Part shown: piece by piece, positions 36,443-47,215 of the stretch | Layout of the letters: the number at the start of each line of letters is the position of its first letter | Numbering within the stretch: the stretch's first letter is position 1 | Source of the DNA: Marthasterias glacialis | Taxonomy: Eukaryota; Echinodermata; Asteroidea; Forcipulatida; Asteriidae | Assembly: GCA_911728455.2 (NCBI GenBank) | Contig: OU452221.1 | Span: 30,073,291 to 30,137,290 of the forward strand | Direction: 5' to 3' | DNA: 64,000 nt | Position numbers and translations under genes: made by a program | The notes under the pieces: model-generated | Databases searched by the model: none | Seen by the model: only the letters and a program-made list of their open reading frames with translations | Told to the model about the DNA's origin: nothing

Positions 36443-37295
36443 GTAAGAATTAGGTGTAAACTGTTCAATGAAAGCACGAATAGATGGCAGCTTTTTACAT
36501 AACATCACGTCTGAGCAGAGTTAACACTCTTACCAATGACTAAAATGACTACATTTCTACTAATGACATTATGCAGTGTAACACCACAAAGCGTTCCACA
36601 CTCAATCTTTAAAAATTTGATGTTAAATATCAATTCCCTGAACGTCTCCAAATGTCTTCAATATTCTAATATTTGTTTTATGACATGGGTATCTATAATT
36701 ATCTTACTAAATTTACGTGACTCTATCTACTTGCTAATTCCTGAATCAGAACCTCATTTACACCCTAGAAACTAGAAAATAAAAATTTGATCATTTACAG
36801 CAGCCAAGAAATTAACAAACAAATTAAATCCACCAAATTAACAAGGAGTTGTCAAGCAGAACAAATGATGCTTGTATTAAAATAAAAGTCATATCTACTT
36901 ATCATAGGCTCATTTCATAGCACTGTTCACCATGAACATTAACCCTAACAGTACAGCTGAAACATTTCCGATTACATCAAGTGTATTTTGCGGTGAGCTG
37001 TGTAAATTCGGAACTGGGTGCAACCCTGTAAGTTATCAGCACATAATACCATGGCAAGCAACCCTATGAAATAGGCCTGGCATCATCGCTAAGCACTTTA
37101 ACTAGTTGACTGAACAAAAACTGCTTAGCTTATTATAGTTCTTTGTATATTGGCTTCATGACATTGACACTGCTTGTGTAAACATCCAAAAGAAAATGAT
37201 AACTGTTCAAACCAGAAATCATGGATGGTTTTACTGTGATCCTGTAAGGTAGTTTAAATCTGAGGTATTGTTCACAGTTTAATTTCATTCCATAG
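36443..37295. other. Candidate intron or intergenic DNA
   Basis: No further exon was seen between the two phase-compatible candidate exons. The frame at 36536-36775 is AT-driven. Confidence 0.3.
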
Positions 37296-37573
37296 CACTG
37301 CAGCTAAAATTCAAGACAGTGCAGCTTTTGACCAAGCACTTTCCTCATGAATGTTGCCTTTCCCAAGAAGTTCATGATGTGTTTGGCATTCTACATCCAG
37401 ATACTGAGAGAGTACTCAGGTACCTGTTTTTAGCATCGCTGTTTACATTACTCTGGTTGAAATACAGCATGTGGCACATGGTCGTGATCACTTTGTGCTT
37501 ATGTTATCACAGTATGTTCAACATGAGCTTCAACATTGTTTTTACATTTGTGAATACGTCTGAATCTATTTAG
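37296..37573 (+). CDS. Candidate exon, unknown protein (exon B, possibly terminal)
   Basis: A pyrimidine-rich acceptor (tttcattccatag) opens a frame compatible with the phase-1 end of the candidate exon at 36320-36442. The first 40 codons look more protein-like than the surroundings (QLLTKHFPHECC, HPDTERVLR). A consensus donor (CTCAG then gtacctg) could end the exon at 37419. Alternatively the frame stays open to a stop at 37573, adding a hydrophobic stretch (YLFLASLFTLLWLKY) that could be membrane-spanning. No homologue is recognised. The gene would converge tail to tail on the sarcospan-like exon. Confidence 0.28.
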
Positions 37574-37949
37574 AGATTTTTACAAAGCAATGATTTTTGA
37601 CTGCTACGGAATATTATGGGAAATCTAAAACATGATGTAGTGGTATTCTGATGAATACAGACTGTAGGAACATAACACAGAAATCAGCAATTGTAAAATA
37701 AACGCAGAAGATCTGGAAATAGAAGATGTACTATGAAATATTCACATACACCTCTGGTAAATATGAATGTAATCAGAACCAAGTTTCATTGAGTGGTTTC
37801 ATCAGAAACTTGTAAAGTTGATTCCGTTTTGGCTACTTCTGTTGCATCACATGATCATGTTCGTTGTCTCCCAGCTATGATGCTCATTTGCAATATTGTT
37901 TGTTCGACAATCAAATCCATATTTACACCATTGTCTGTCTGGTAGCTGG

Positions 37950-38408
37950 TCATGTATCAAATACAAACCTATCCTGTCTGTTGTCACCATTTGCCATGAT
38001 GTAGTTTGTGTAGGGTGGTGTCTGGGGGTCTGACCATGGGTGATTAGGGATGCTTGCACTGTAGGAGTAGAAACGTAGCCCCGAATGAAAATCCATATAA
38101 CGGTTTCTCCACATTAGAATGACAACTAAGAAGGACGTCATGCCACCAAGTGCATTCAGTATGCACTGGATGAACATGTAAGTCTTCAGGTTGAGCAAGA
38201 AGGACTGGCAGTCTATGATATCTAAGAATGTGTAAATCCTTGTGAGTCCATCGCTTTCTTCCTTGGTGCAATGACATGTATTAGACTCTCTGTGACAGCC
38301 TTCTTTACTGCTAATCATTCCATCAATATTCTCTCCCTGGATTCCACAGAAGGCGCTCGCTATGGTGCTGACAAACAAACAAATCACGGATAGTATGAAG
38401 AACGTAGC
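37950..38408 (-). CDS. Sarcospan-like tetraspan protein, terminal coding exon
   Basis: This exon encodes 152 residues and a stop. It opens at a good minus-strand acceptor (tttttcag, exon base 38408, phase 0). Residues about 3-23 form a hydrophobic segment. A Cys-rich extracellular loop follows (Cys at exon residues 38, 45, 47 and 67), then a last membrane segment at about 76-99, ending in MWRNRY and a short cytoplasmic tail. The pattern C-x-C, then LTR, then DC, then IQ-x-ILN, then MW-[KR]-x-RY, then G-x-R matches vertebrate sarcospan (SSPN) in its last loop and fourth membrane helix, as I remember that family. Sarcospan sits in the dystrophin-glycoprotein complex at the plasma membrane. The related ENTREP/FAM189 proteins share the fold, so orthology is not proven. 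The tail after residue 116 (PNHPW, TPPYTNY) looks lineage-specific. Exons for the first two helices were not found and should lie at higher coordinates or beyond the window. ATTAAA on the minus strand near 37278 is a possible poly(A) signal. Confidence 0.8.
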   Translation of the reverse strand, partial: ATFFILSVICLFVSTIASAFCGIQGENIDGMISSKEGCHRESNTCHCTKEESDGLTRIYTFLDIIDCQSFLLNLKTYMFIQCILNALGGMTSFLVVILMWRNRYMDFHSGLRFYSYSASIPNHPWSDPQTPPYTNYIMANGDNRQDRFVFDT

Positions 38409-38466
38409 CTGAAAAACACAAAAAGAAATGCATCACTTGCAATGTCAGTATGAATGTGATTTCATT

Positions 38467-38540
38467 GGGGTGGGGTGGGGTGGGGTGGGGTGGGGTGGGG
38501 TGGGGTGGGGTAGGGTGGGGTGGAGTGGGGGAGGGGGGTT
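38467..38540. repeat. (GGGGT)n microsatellite
   Basis: About 13 GGGGT units with slight decay at the right end (TAGGG, GGAGTGGGG). It lies about 60 bp upstream, in the minus sense, of the sarcospan-like exon, inside its intron. On the intron transcript it is CCCCA-rich. Confidence 0.93.
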
Positions 38541-38601
38541 ACAGTGCAGGTACACACTAGACTACAATCATTCAACTTCATCACCAACAGAGAAGTAATG
38601 G

Positions 38602-38763
38602 CAGACTTTTGAGACACTTGCGGCAGCAGACACAACAGTCCTTTTTTGACAGTTCTGAGCGAGCATGCACATGCTCAGTACTGTCTGTGTAGTTCTGAGC
38701 GTGCGTACTACTGGTAAGAACTGTTAAAAAAGACTATTCAAAAGTCTCCCATTGTGTCTACTT
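38602..38763. repeat. Imperfect inverted repeat, possible MITE
   Basis: CAGTCCTTTTTTGACAGTTC on the left faces GAACTGTTAAAAAAGACTAT on the right. The outer parts GCAGACTTTTGAGA / CAAAAGTCTC and GACACAA / TTGTGTC also pair, with slippage. The centre repeats GTTCTGAGCG. It lies in the presumed intron of the sarcospan-like gene. Confidence 0.5.
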
Positions 38764-39540
38764 TCATCACAACAGATTAGCAGGAAAGACATCTTTCTTT
38801 TTACATGGAACATCTTCAGTTTCTTGACAGTGATGATGCCTATCAAAAGGATAGTATCAAGAGTTACTGGTATTGCTGCAAAATGTTTTACAGAGAAATG
38901 TTGAGAAACACTGATACTGATGTTGTTCTCTTGATACAAAATATATTGTTAACTTTGACCTGTCAGTTTTTAGTCTGAATTTTTTATGTTGAACAAAATA
39001 AAATGATCAACATGACCCTTGCGTAATCTCTAATTTGACACTAGACGCTGATGTGTATATGTTAAATCTAAATCAACAACTTGGGAGTCTGTACACACAG
39101 CATGTGGAAATATACCATAGGGCTCAGAACATGGCAGGTTTGTCTTCATGGCTAAAGCTACTGGATATTATTCTTGAACTGAAGTGAGAATGTGGGATTT
39201 AGATGAGTACACCTCAGTATGTCAAAAACCCAAACTCAAGAAAAAGCATAATGTGACAACAGGGTGTAATGCCAAAATCAGGCCAAAATGAATTGCTGTA
39301 CAGGAAAAAAACAATCTACAGCTGCACTTCAGTGGACACTTTAAAAGTTACTTTGTCAGTGATGAAGTAAATCAAAACAGCAATATGTTGTGTGCGAAAA
39401 GGTACATGCATAAATTACTTGATAAACATGTAAACTTTCACAGAACAGACAAGTTTATTTAACCTTAAACAGTACAAATAAATTTCAAATACAAGTATTT
39501 GGGAGTAGGGGCATATCAGGGCATTTTTGGGGGAGGGTTT
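38764..39540. other. No gene seen
   Basis: Noncoding on inspection. The minus frame at 38939-38724 is partly hydrophobic but has no donor in phase with the sarcospan-like exon. Confidence 0.4.
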
Positions 39541-41212
39541 ATGGAGGCTGATATGTTGACTGGTATTTCCTTGGGGGTGGGGGGGATGAGAAGGGAGATG
39601 TGTATGGAGAGTGTATGGAGGCTGATATGTTGACTGGTATTTCCTTGGCGGTGGGGGATGAGAAGGGAGATGTGTATGGAGAGTGTATGGAGGCTGATAT
39701 GTTGACTGGTATTTCCCTGGGGGTGGGGGGATGAGAAGGGAGATGTGTATGGAGAGTGTATGGAGGCTGATATGTTGACTGGTATTTCCTTGAGGGTGGG
39801 GGATGAGAAGGGGTATGTGTATGGAGAGTGTATGGAGGCTGATATGTTGACTGGTATTTCCCTGGGGGTGGGGGGATGAGAAGGGAGATGTGTATGGAGA
39901 GTGTATGGAGGCTGATATGTTGTCTGGTATTTCCTTGAGGGTGGGGGGATGAGAAGGGGTATGTGTATGGAGAGTGTATGGAGGCTGATATGTTGACTGG
40001 TATTTCCTTGAGGGTGGGGGGATGAGAAGGGAGATGTGTATGGAGAGTGTATGGAGGCTGATATGTTGACTGGTATTTCCTTGAGGGTGGGGGGATGAGA
40101 AGGGAGATGTGTATGGAGAGTGTATGGAGGCTGATATGTTGACTGGTATTTCCTTGAGGGTGGGGGGATGAGAAGGGAGATGTGTATGGAGAGTGTATGG
40201 AGGCTGATATATTGACTGGTATTTCCTTGAGGGTGGGGGGATGAGAAGGGAGATGTGTATGGAGAGTGTATGGAGGCTGATATGTTGACTGGTATTTCCT
40301 TGAGGGTGGGGGGATGAGAAGGGAGATGTGTATGGAGAGTGTATGGAGGCTGATATGTTGACTGGTATTTCCTTGAGGGTGGGGGGATGAGAAGGGAGAT
40401 GTGTATGGAGAGTGTATGGAGGCTGATATATTGACTGGTATTTCCTTGAGGGTGGGGGGATGAGAAGGGAGATGTGTATGGAGAGTGTATGGAGGCTGAT
40501 ATGTTGACTGGTATTTCCTTGAGGGTGGGGGGATGAGAAGGGAGATGTGTATGGAGAGTGTATGGAGGCTGATATGTTGACTGGTATTTCCTTGAGGGTG
40601 GGGGGATGAGAAGGGGTATGTGTATGGAGAGTGTATGGAGGCTGATATGTTGACTGGTATTTCCTTGAGGGTGGGGGGATGAGAAGGGAGATGTGTATGG
40701 AGAGTGTATGGAGGCTGATATATTGACTGGTATTTCCTTGAGGGTGGGGGGATGAGAAGGGAGATGTGTATGGAGAGTGTATGGAGGCTGATATGTTGAC
40801 TGGTATTTCCTTGAGGGTGGGGGGATGAGAAGGGAGATGTGTATGGAGAGTGTATGGAGGCTGATATGTTGACTGGTATTTCCTTGAGGGTGGGGGGATG
40901 AGAAGGGAGATGTGTATGGAGAGTGTATGGAGGCTGATATGTTGACTGGTATTTCCTTGGGTGTGGGGGGATGAGAAGGGAGATGTGTATGGAGAGTGTA
41001 TGGAGGCTGATATGTTGACTGGTATTTCCTTGAGGGTGGGGGGGATGAGAAGGGAGATGTGTATGGAGAGTGTATGGAGGCTGATATGTTGACTGGTATT
41101 TCCTTGGGTGTGGGGGGATGAGAAGGGAGATGTGTATGGAGAGTGTATGGAGGCTGATATGTTGTCTGGTATTTCCTTGGGGTGGGGGGATGAGAAGGGA
41201 GATGTGTATGGA
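39541..41212. repeat. 73-bp G-rich minisatellite, about 23 units
   Basis: Units run from ATGGAGGCTGATATGTTGAC through GGTATTTCCTTGAGGG and a G-run to GAGAAGGGAGATGTGTATGG. Variants (ATATTGAC; GGGGTATGTG; TTGGGTGTG) recur in several non-adjacent units. The minus-strand unit has no stop codon in any frame, and 73 is one more than a multiple of 3, so every minus frame cycles through all three phases and stays open. The resulting 580-608-codon frames are artefacts. Confidence 0.95.
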
Positions 41213-42302
41213 AGCCAGTTTACCGACTCGGCAACTACCAATATTCGTCATTACTTCAAGAAAGACTAGTGCATTCAGCATCAAACACAGAACCCCACTG
41301 AATTCAATGTCAAAACAACAATCTTTTTTAGCAATAAGTATGCTCTAAAAGAAAAGGTACATCTTCTGGTAAACAAAATGACTAAATTTTAATCTGGATG
41401 CCCTAATACGTCTTGATTTAGGGCTTCATTTGCCAACTAGGGCTCAAAAATACTGACTGGGAAAAATTATCGGGGTTGGGGTGTCACCCTCCTGCTACCC
41501 ACCCCTCCACCCACACGCCCCCCTGGTTGATACTCCCGTTGTTAGAGGCTACCTAGATATGATCATTGCGAAAGGACGTCATTGCAACATTATGATTCAT
41601 CAAGGAGTTTTATTTCACTCTAAACATTGAGAAAGAAATAGGAAAGAAATGTCAAATAAAATGAACTTTAAACTTTTGTTTTGAAACAAGAAACCTTTTC
41701 CAAAAACATTTTAAATTTATTTCTTCTTTCCTCCGAAACTGAAATAATAAATTTGCACATCAAATGTAACAATATCCACCCTACATAAATAAAAATGATT
41801 CCTAATACAGGAAGGTTCATCAAATATGCAGGTGGCATTACAAATTGTATAACTTAAAAGGCTTTTTTCTCAAAAGCTTCATCATGGAATCCTCTTAATA
41901 AATCATTTAAAACACTCAGGAAAACAATAAACTCATTTTTATAATAAATTAAAGAAACTGGTAAAGTGGTTGCATCACAAATACTATAAAACAAGCTCCG
42001 TTAGGTTCAACCTTTTTCTCTGTTGTATCTATCGACTCAATTACAGAATATGTCATGTACAGCATATCAACCTTCATAATTAGAACATGGAACGTCACTC
42101 CATTACAGACCCAAACGGTTGACAGAACAAGCTTGTGTAGCAGTCACCTTACTATACTTCATCAGGTGTACTTTCATATCAACTAGACCAAATAACACTA
42201 CTTATCACAGTCCACAGCATTTGCATTTGGAGACAAAGTACGCCATTGGTAATTATCAGGGAATAAAGCTGATAAATTTCACTCAAAAAGCTCACTTATA
42301 AT
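41213..42302. other. No gene seen
   Basis: AT-rich, with a short pyrimidine-rich patch at 41485-41540. Confidence 0.45.
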
Positions 42303-42432
42303 TAAGTACCAATTTTCAAAACAAATGTTTCTGTCAGAAATATTTTCCAAGTCGAGGAAATTGCATTTTAAATATCCTCCATTGTTACTTATTTATAATT
42401 GAAATACGCTTAATATAAGCATGCACAAATCC
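42303..42432 (+). repeat. Remnant of the 61-bp-unit element and its flanking block
   Basis: AGTACCAATTTTC and TGTTTCTGTCAGAAATATTT match the end of a 61-bp unit. Then GAGGAAATTGCATTTTAAAT and TTTATAATTGAAATACGCTT and ATGCACAAATCC align in order with the block at 57065-57175. A single-unit, diverged copy. Confidence 0.55.
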
Positions 42433-43039
42433 CTGACTGTATTTTGTCGTTATAGCTTTGGTTATACTGACCTCATGGCTTCAGAATATCATTTTGGTTT
42501 GCATTCTTCAATCTAAAAGTTCACTGCTTGGTCCTTTGCAAGAAGTGACTTATTATCTGTCCCTAGATTTTTTAATAGGCTAACCTGCAGGTACTAAAGT
42601 CATACCCACGCATGTTACAAGTGGACACCACTAACACCTTCCTCTAACCTGATAAAAACTCAAGTATCTTGAATTTCCAATACCCTATTCACTGAGTAAA
42701 CACACGAGCATCTCAAAATAACAGTCAAAATTCTTGTCATCCTCAACACAGATCTGTCTAAACCTTTAGATGACGGCTAGAGGCAAACAAGCCTCGGACT
42801 GAAGAGAGAAATTGAAGCAGATCGCCAAGGATGATTTCTGCTGTTATCACATCATAATGGCCGATACCTCTTGACATTCACAATGTGCACATCATGCACA
42901 GTTCAATCCAAAAGCTTTTTTCTTGATGTTGTAGTTAAATAAGATAAAGAAGATATATGTGATACTACAAGCAGTGATGTGCTTTAACAAGACAGTACAT
43001 ACTAGTCTAGTGTAAGCATTTCATGAAAGCCTACTTTGT
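42433..43039. other. No gene seen
   Basis: Noncoding. A repeat-free, moderately complex block lies at about 42770-42890. Confidence 0.35.
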
Positions 43040-43260
43040 TTATGCCCTAAATTGCTCCAAACAAAACGTAATACATTCGCACGCGTGACCTGTGTGGAAG
43101 GGAGCGTGTACCATACATTACAGCATACACGCACTGCGCATTACTTGAATGCTCACGACGTATGTAAGCGGGATTATGATTGGCTGTCATCTTCTTCAAT
43201 CCTAAAAGTACGAGCCTCATCAAGGTCCAATCAGAGAAAGTTTTAGATAATTAGTTAGAC
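43040..43260. promoter_or_regulatory. Possible promoter-like block with CCAAT motifs
   Basis: The block is richer in CpG than its surroundings (GCACGCGTGACC, CACGACGTATG). It carries two CCAAT-type motifs in opposite sense, GATTGGCTG at about 43169 and CCAATCAG at about 43229. It could be a promoter, perhaps of the minus-strand sarcospan-like gene, but no transcript evidence or first exon was found. Confidence 0.2.
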
Positions 43261-46167
43261 CAGAACCTCCCTTAAACACACTTTTTTAAAGAAGGTCACA
43301 CGGTGGCGTTGTTTGTATTTACAGCGAGTTGAAGAGACTTGGGTTACTGAAAACCATGATTTTACACACAAAATGATAAGTACTGCTAAAACAACAAATA
43401 GTATAAATCCTAAAAAAAACCAGGCTTTTTTTCTTTAATAAAAATTCAATATACCAGTGTGATGTAGAATTATGTTGTCTTCCTTGTACTCTTTTAAGAA
43501 GTCAAAGCGTTGCTCCTCTTTTTAGTTGTGTACAAAAAATGACCTTGAGGCAGTTTTTTGATAGCAATTTCCATAACGTAAAAATCAGAGACTGTGTGAA
43601 CGCTTGAAAAGGAGTGATAACAAATTGAATTCACTGCCAAGCTTTTTGCAATCCACTAACTTCCCCTAACACTACAGTACCCATTCCTTAGCATATGTTG
43701 ATTTCTATGTGTTGGTTAAGTTGGTATAAGACCAATAACCCTATTGAATGATTCATGTTGAAACCCAACACCCAAAAACATTTCTCACGATGTCAAGGAT
43801 AAAAAAAATTACAATTTAAAACAGTGAATTCACAATAATAAGTTCTGAGTGTGATGAAACTGCAATGGTGATTTTTCTACATTTAATATTTCATAATGAA
43901 TTAAGGATTAAACTGAGTATGTTACTATTGCTGTACAATCCCTTCAAATCAATATACTCAAAGGACTTAATGCGAGTTTTCTCAAGAATACTTTCATAAA
44001 GATTACTGCTTCACACTTCAATTCAGGTGGCAAAAACAACAGTAATATCTCTTGAGGGTATAATAACACAAACAGCCCTGTGAAGTCGTGAAGATGAGAC
44101 TGAGTTACCTTGGGCATATACGCTGTATCACTACTCACATGTAGACGCTGTTTACACCCTATAGACTAGGCTTACACTCCCGTAGGTGCAGTTCTAAAAC
44201 ACTGCCGACTGCTTCAAAAACACACACCATAAAGTGCCAATTCCCCCTTGAGGAGACTGTACCAAGCACACCGTGAGGTGAAGGTATGGGTGTTTATTAT
44301 AATTCCATTTTCTCTGGACATTTAATTGCCTGGATGTAGAGAAACAAACTCTATTTCGTTTTGATGACGGGAATTTGGTGGGGACAGGTAACATTCTAAA
44401 AGAAATAAAACACCATCAAATCTTACCCAATGATCTAACTACAAAATCTTCTCCTGATACCTAACCTGTGAAAACCTTATTTGTGTTTGTATTACAATTA
44501 TCATTGTTCAGCAAAACACTGTGTGGTAGGGGGAGGAGTGAAGATACTGAACTGATAGCTTTGACTTACATCTCAGAAGTTGTCTGTGTCAGGAAGCTTC
44601 AAATACAAATACATCAAATGATAGAGGCTTCAACATTTAAGCTTGCGGTAATTTTACAAATGTTGAATTCCCCGCAGATCAACTAACTGATACAATGTGG
44701 CAATAATGAAAAAAATAAAATAAAACAGATGTTGAATACATTTTCAGCTCATCTAACAAGGGTGACTTTACTTTGTAATCCCAATGACAGAAGGTTTATT
44801 GAGCTTACCTCTCCTCCCTTGATAGACCTACAATCCCAAGGAGCAATGTTCACAATATAATACAGTAGCTTACTGTTAGTTTGACATCGGTTGTCACTGA
44901 TATTGTTCAGATGCGGTGTGATATGTGTGTATAGCTTACTCAACCCTGAAATGTCATGCCTTGCTTATTAATGGACCAATATGAAATAATGTCTGTGTTG
45001 AAATCCTGCACTGAGTTATGAACCAATAGAGCGCAACATTCCTTTGATGCACAAGAAGTAATGCTCTTACGAAAAGGCCTACATTGCAAATGTGATAAAT
45101 TAGAAAAAGAAGATTATAGAAAAATCAATTGTTGCTGTTTCCTCATTCTACAAGGAATTTAACTTTCCAAAAAACTTAAACTTGTCTAAATACCAATGCT
45201 GTACCTTAAAAATTCAGGAAAATGGAAAGCACTAATAAGAAAATGTGTTATAAGTGCGTGAAACATCTTCTATATCAGAATTTCTGCCAGGCATGCAGAG
45301 TACAACATTTTGTCCTAGCAGAAGGTCACGTGCAATAAATTGGCTTCTTAAAAAAACAAGATTCTGTTTGTTTGTTGCAAGAATTACTCCAAAGAAATGT
45401 TTTTACATTCCCGTGGAATTTAACTTTCCAACAATGAATGACAGGAAAGTAGACTTTCACACTCAGTTTTCTTGAAACACAATTTTGCACATAAAAAATA
45501 ATAATAGTAATAGCAGTTCTTATGCAGTTTTATCTATGCCTGAACGGGCGTCTCAAAGCACTCATTATTTTTCTGACAGGTCCAGAGCTGGGTTTGAATT
45601 ATGAGAACCATTTATAAAGCACTTTTTAATGGTTTACAAGTTGATCACTATAACATGATAAATTATAAAAATTTATCTCGACTACATGTTGCTAAGAACA
45701 GCAGAAAAACAACATTAGCAACATTCAAGTTTACACACAAAGAAGCCAAGAAAGTAAAAATAGTCAATAGAGCAATCAGCGCTGCCATGGTAGGTAAGCT
45801 CAGAGACTTTTATGTAACCACATACTCCTATTTCATTAGCTCATTAAACATTCAGTAAAGTCAATCGTGATCAATAACACATTGATTGCTTTGCTTACGC
45901 AATGATGGCCTCATTATTGTACCCAAGTCACTATCACATTAGAGTCTCTGGTACATGAAAGTATTTTACTAAAGCTCTAAGAAATGACAAAGTTGCAAAC
46001 ATTTCTAAAGTTTAATCTCAAGCAATAAAGCACAAGGGCGTTTAATCTCTATAACATGATAACTTTAGCAAACAGGAAAATGACCATTCTAAACAGTTAA
46101 AAGATGTAACAACTGCATCGAAAATAAAGACAGTTATTATCAGATACAGTTGTTATTATTTGTTTTA
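43261..46167. other. No gene seen
   Basis: AT-rich DNA with short frames. Bases 45595-45650 (GAATTATGAGAACCATTTAT) are a scrap of the dispersed repeat also at 21446. Confidence 0.45.
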
Positions 46168-46245
46168 CCCTTACACCAATGGGTGATAAGCACTGTTTTA
46201 TAATATTGTTATTGCTGATGCAATTATCATACCTGTTAAATTGTT
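46168..46245 (-). repeat. Dispersed repeat, inverse of 47140-47215
   Basis: Reverse-complemented, it reads GTGCTTATCACCCATTGGTG then AAGGGTAAAAC and GATAATTGCATCAGC, matching 47140-47215 in order. Confidence 0.55.
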
Positions 46246-46287
46246 GCAGTACAGGATTGGAAATGGCCTCTGGTCACTTTGCACTTT

Positions 46288-46412
46288 CTGTGGTCTTGTG
46301 CTTTAAACAACTACTCTAGAATACAGGGTATCATAGGTTCAAATCCCACTGCAGGACTCGGAAATACTGAGTATACAGTGCTTATCACACATCAATGTAA
46401 AAAAAGGGCTGT
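46288..46412 (+). repeat. tRNA-like B-box plus dispersed repeat
   Basis: A B-box-type GGTTCAAATCCCACTGCAGG is followed by GTGCTTATCACACATCAATG. An A-box-like GTGGTCTTGTGCTTTAAAC lies about 45 bases upstream. This fits the head and body of a tRNA-derived SINE. The tRNA fold is not intact. Confidence 0.45.
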
Positions 46413-46682
46413 GAGGAAAACAAAATTGTATTAAAATAATATTCATAAATACCTAGGACAGTTTATCCATTTTGATTGGTGGAGGGGAGATCAAGTAGCC
46501 ATGTTTAAATGTGTGATATAGACATGATTGTAGCACGCAAATTTGGATCGCCCAATTTTGAAACTTACGCGATGCGCTCAACATGGATAGAAATTTAACG
46601 CAGACCCGAGCGAGGTGAGCTGTCAGATTTGTTCTCAACTTTTAAAGGTTTTTGGATGTTTTTAACAGAAAGGTATTTATGA

Positions 46683-46850
46683 ATGGGAATAAAAGTGTGT
46701 TGAATCGGTTTTCAACAAGTTGTTTAAACACAGTGAGGCCTGGTTCTCAATAATTTTACTGAGACGAAGTCAAGGTAAAATCTTCGAGAACCAGGCCTCA
46801 CCATGTTTAAACAACTAGTTGAAATCCTCTTCACCACACTTTAATTCCCT
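46683..46850. mobile_element. Foldback element, arms of about 65 bp
   Basis: The left arm (46683-46748) and right arm (46786-46850) are inverse copies with roughly nine differences. They are perfect over GTGAGGCCTGGTTCTC and near-perfect over AGTTGTTTAAACA. The 37-base loop can itself pair (ATTTTAC with GTAAAAT). A foldback MITE is the simplest explanation. Confidence 0.8.
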
Positions 46851-47127
46851 TGTTACTATTCTAAACTGATGTACAAGCTCATGACATTTAAACCTCACTG
46901 TGTATTGTACTCAGGGGTGTGATTGACCACAAATAAAAAAAACTGAAATTTAAAAAGTACAAAAAAGCTTAAATTCAGAGTAAAAAGCTGAAATCAGCCT
47001 AAAAACTGAATCCTCACACCCCTGTGTACTGCTTGCTAACAGTAACAATTAACCAATAAAACTTACACGCCTTCTGTGCTGGGAAACCAATTTCCAATTA
47101 ACCATTAGGATTTTTTTCCCGCAGGAC
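46851..47127. other. No gene seen
   Basis: Noncoding. Short A-rich repeated words (AAAAAGCTGAAAT) occur at 46938-47010. Confidence 0.4.
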
Positions 47128-47215
47128 TCACACCGCACTGATTATAGTGCTTATCACACATCAGTGCAAGGGTAAAACCCAAATATTATTGTACTTTATC
47201 CCCGATGCAATCATT
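47128..47215 (+). repeat. SINE-tail-like dispersed repeat
   Basis: GCAGGACTCACACC, then GTGCTTATCACACATCAGTG, repeats the words of 46350-46400. The tail continues as in the inverse copy at 46168-46245. Confidence 0.5.

Noticed and set aside
38724..38939. Hydrophobic minus frame next to the sarcospan-like exon, tested as its upstream exon
   Set aside because: Its only donor (GAAA then gtagac) leaves phase 1, while the sarcospan-like exon begins in phase 0. It also overlaps an inverted-repeat element.
39415..41284. Two minus-strand frames of 608 and 581 codons with His/Pro/Ser-rich repeats
   Set aside because: They are translations of the 73-bp minisatellite, whose minus strand has no stop in any frame. 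The peptide pattern is just the three phases in turn.
45601..45858. 85-codon plus frame
   Set aside because: It begins within a dispersed repeat scrap shared with 21446-21520 and shows no domain.
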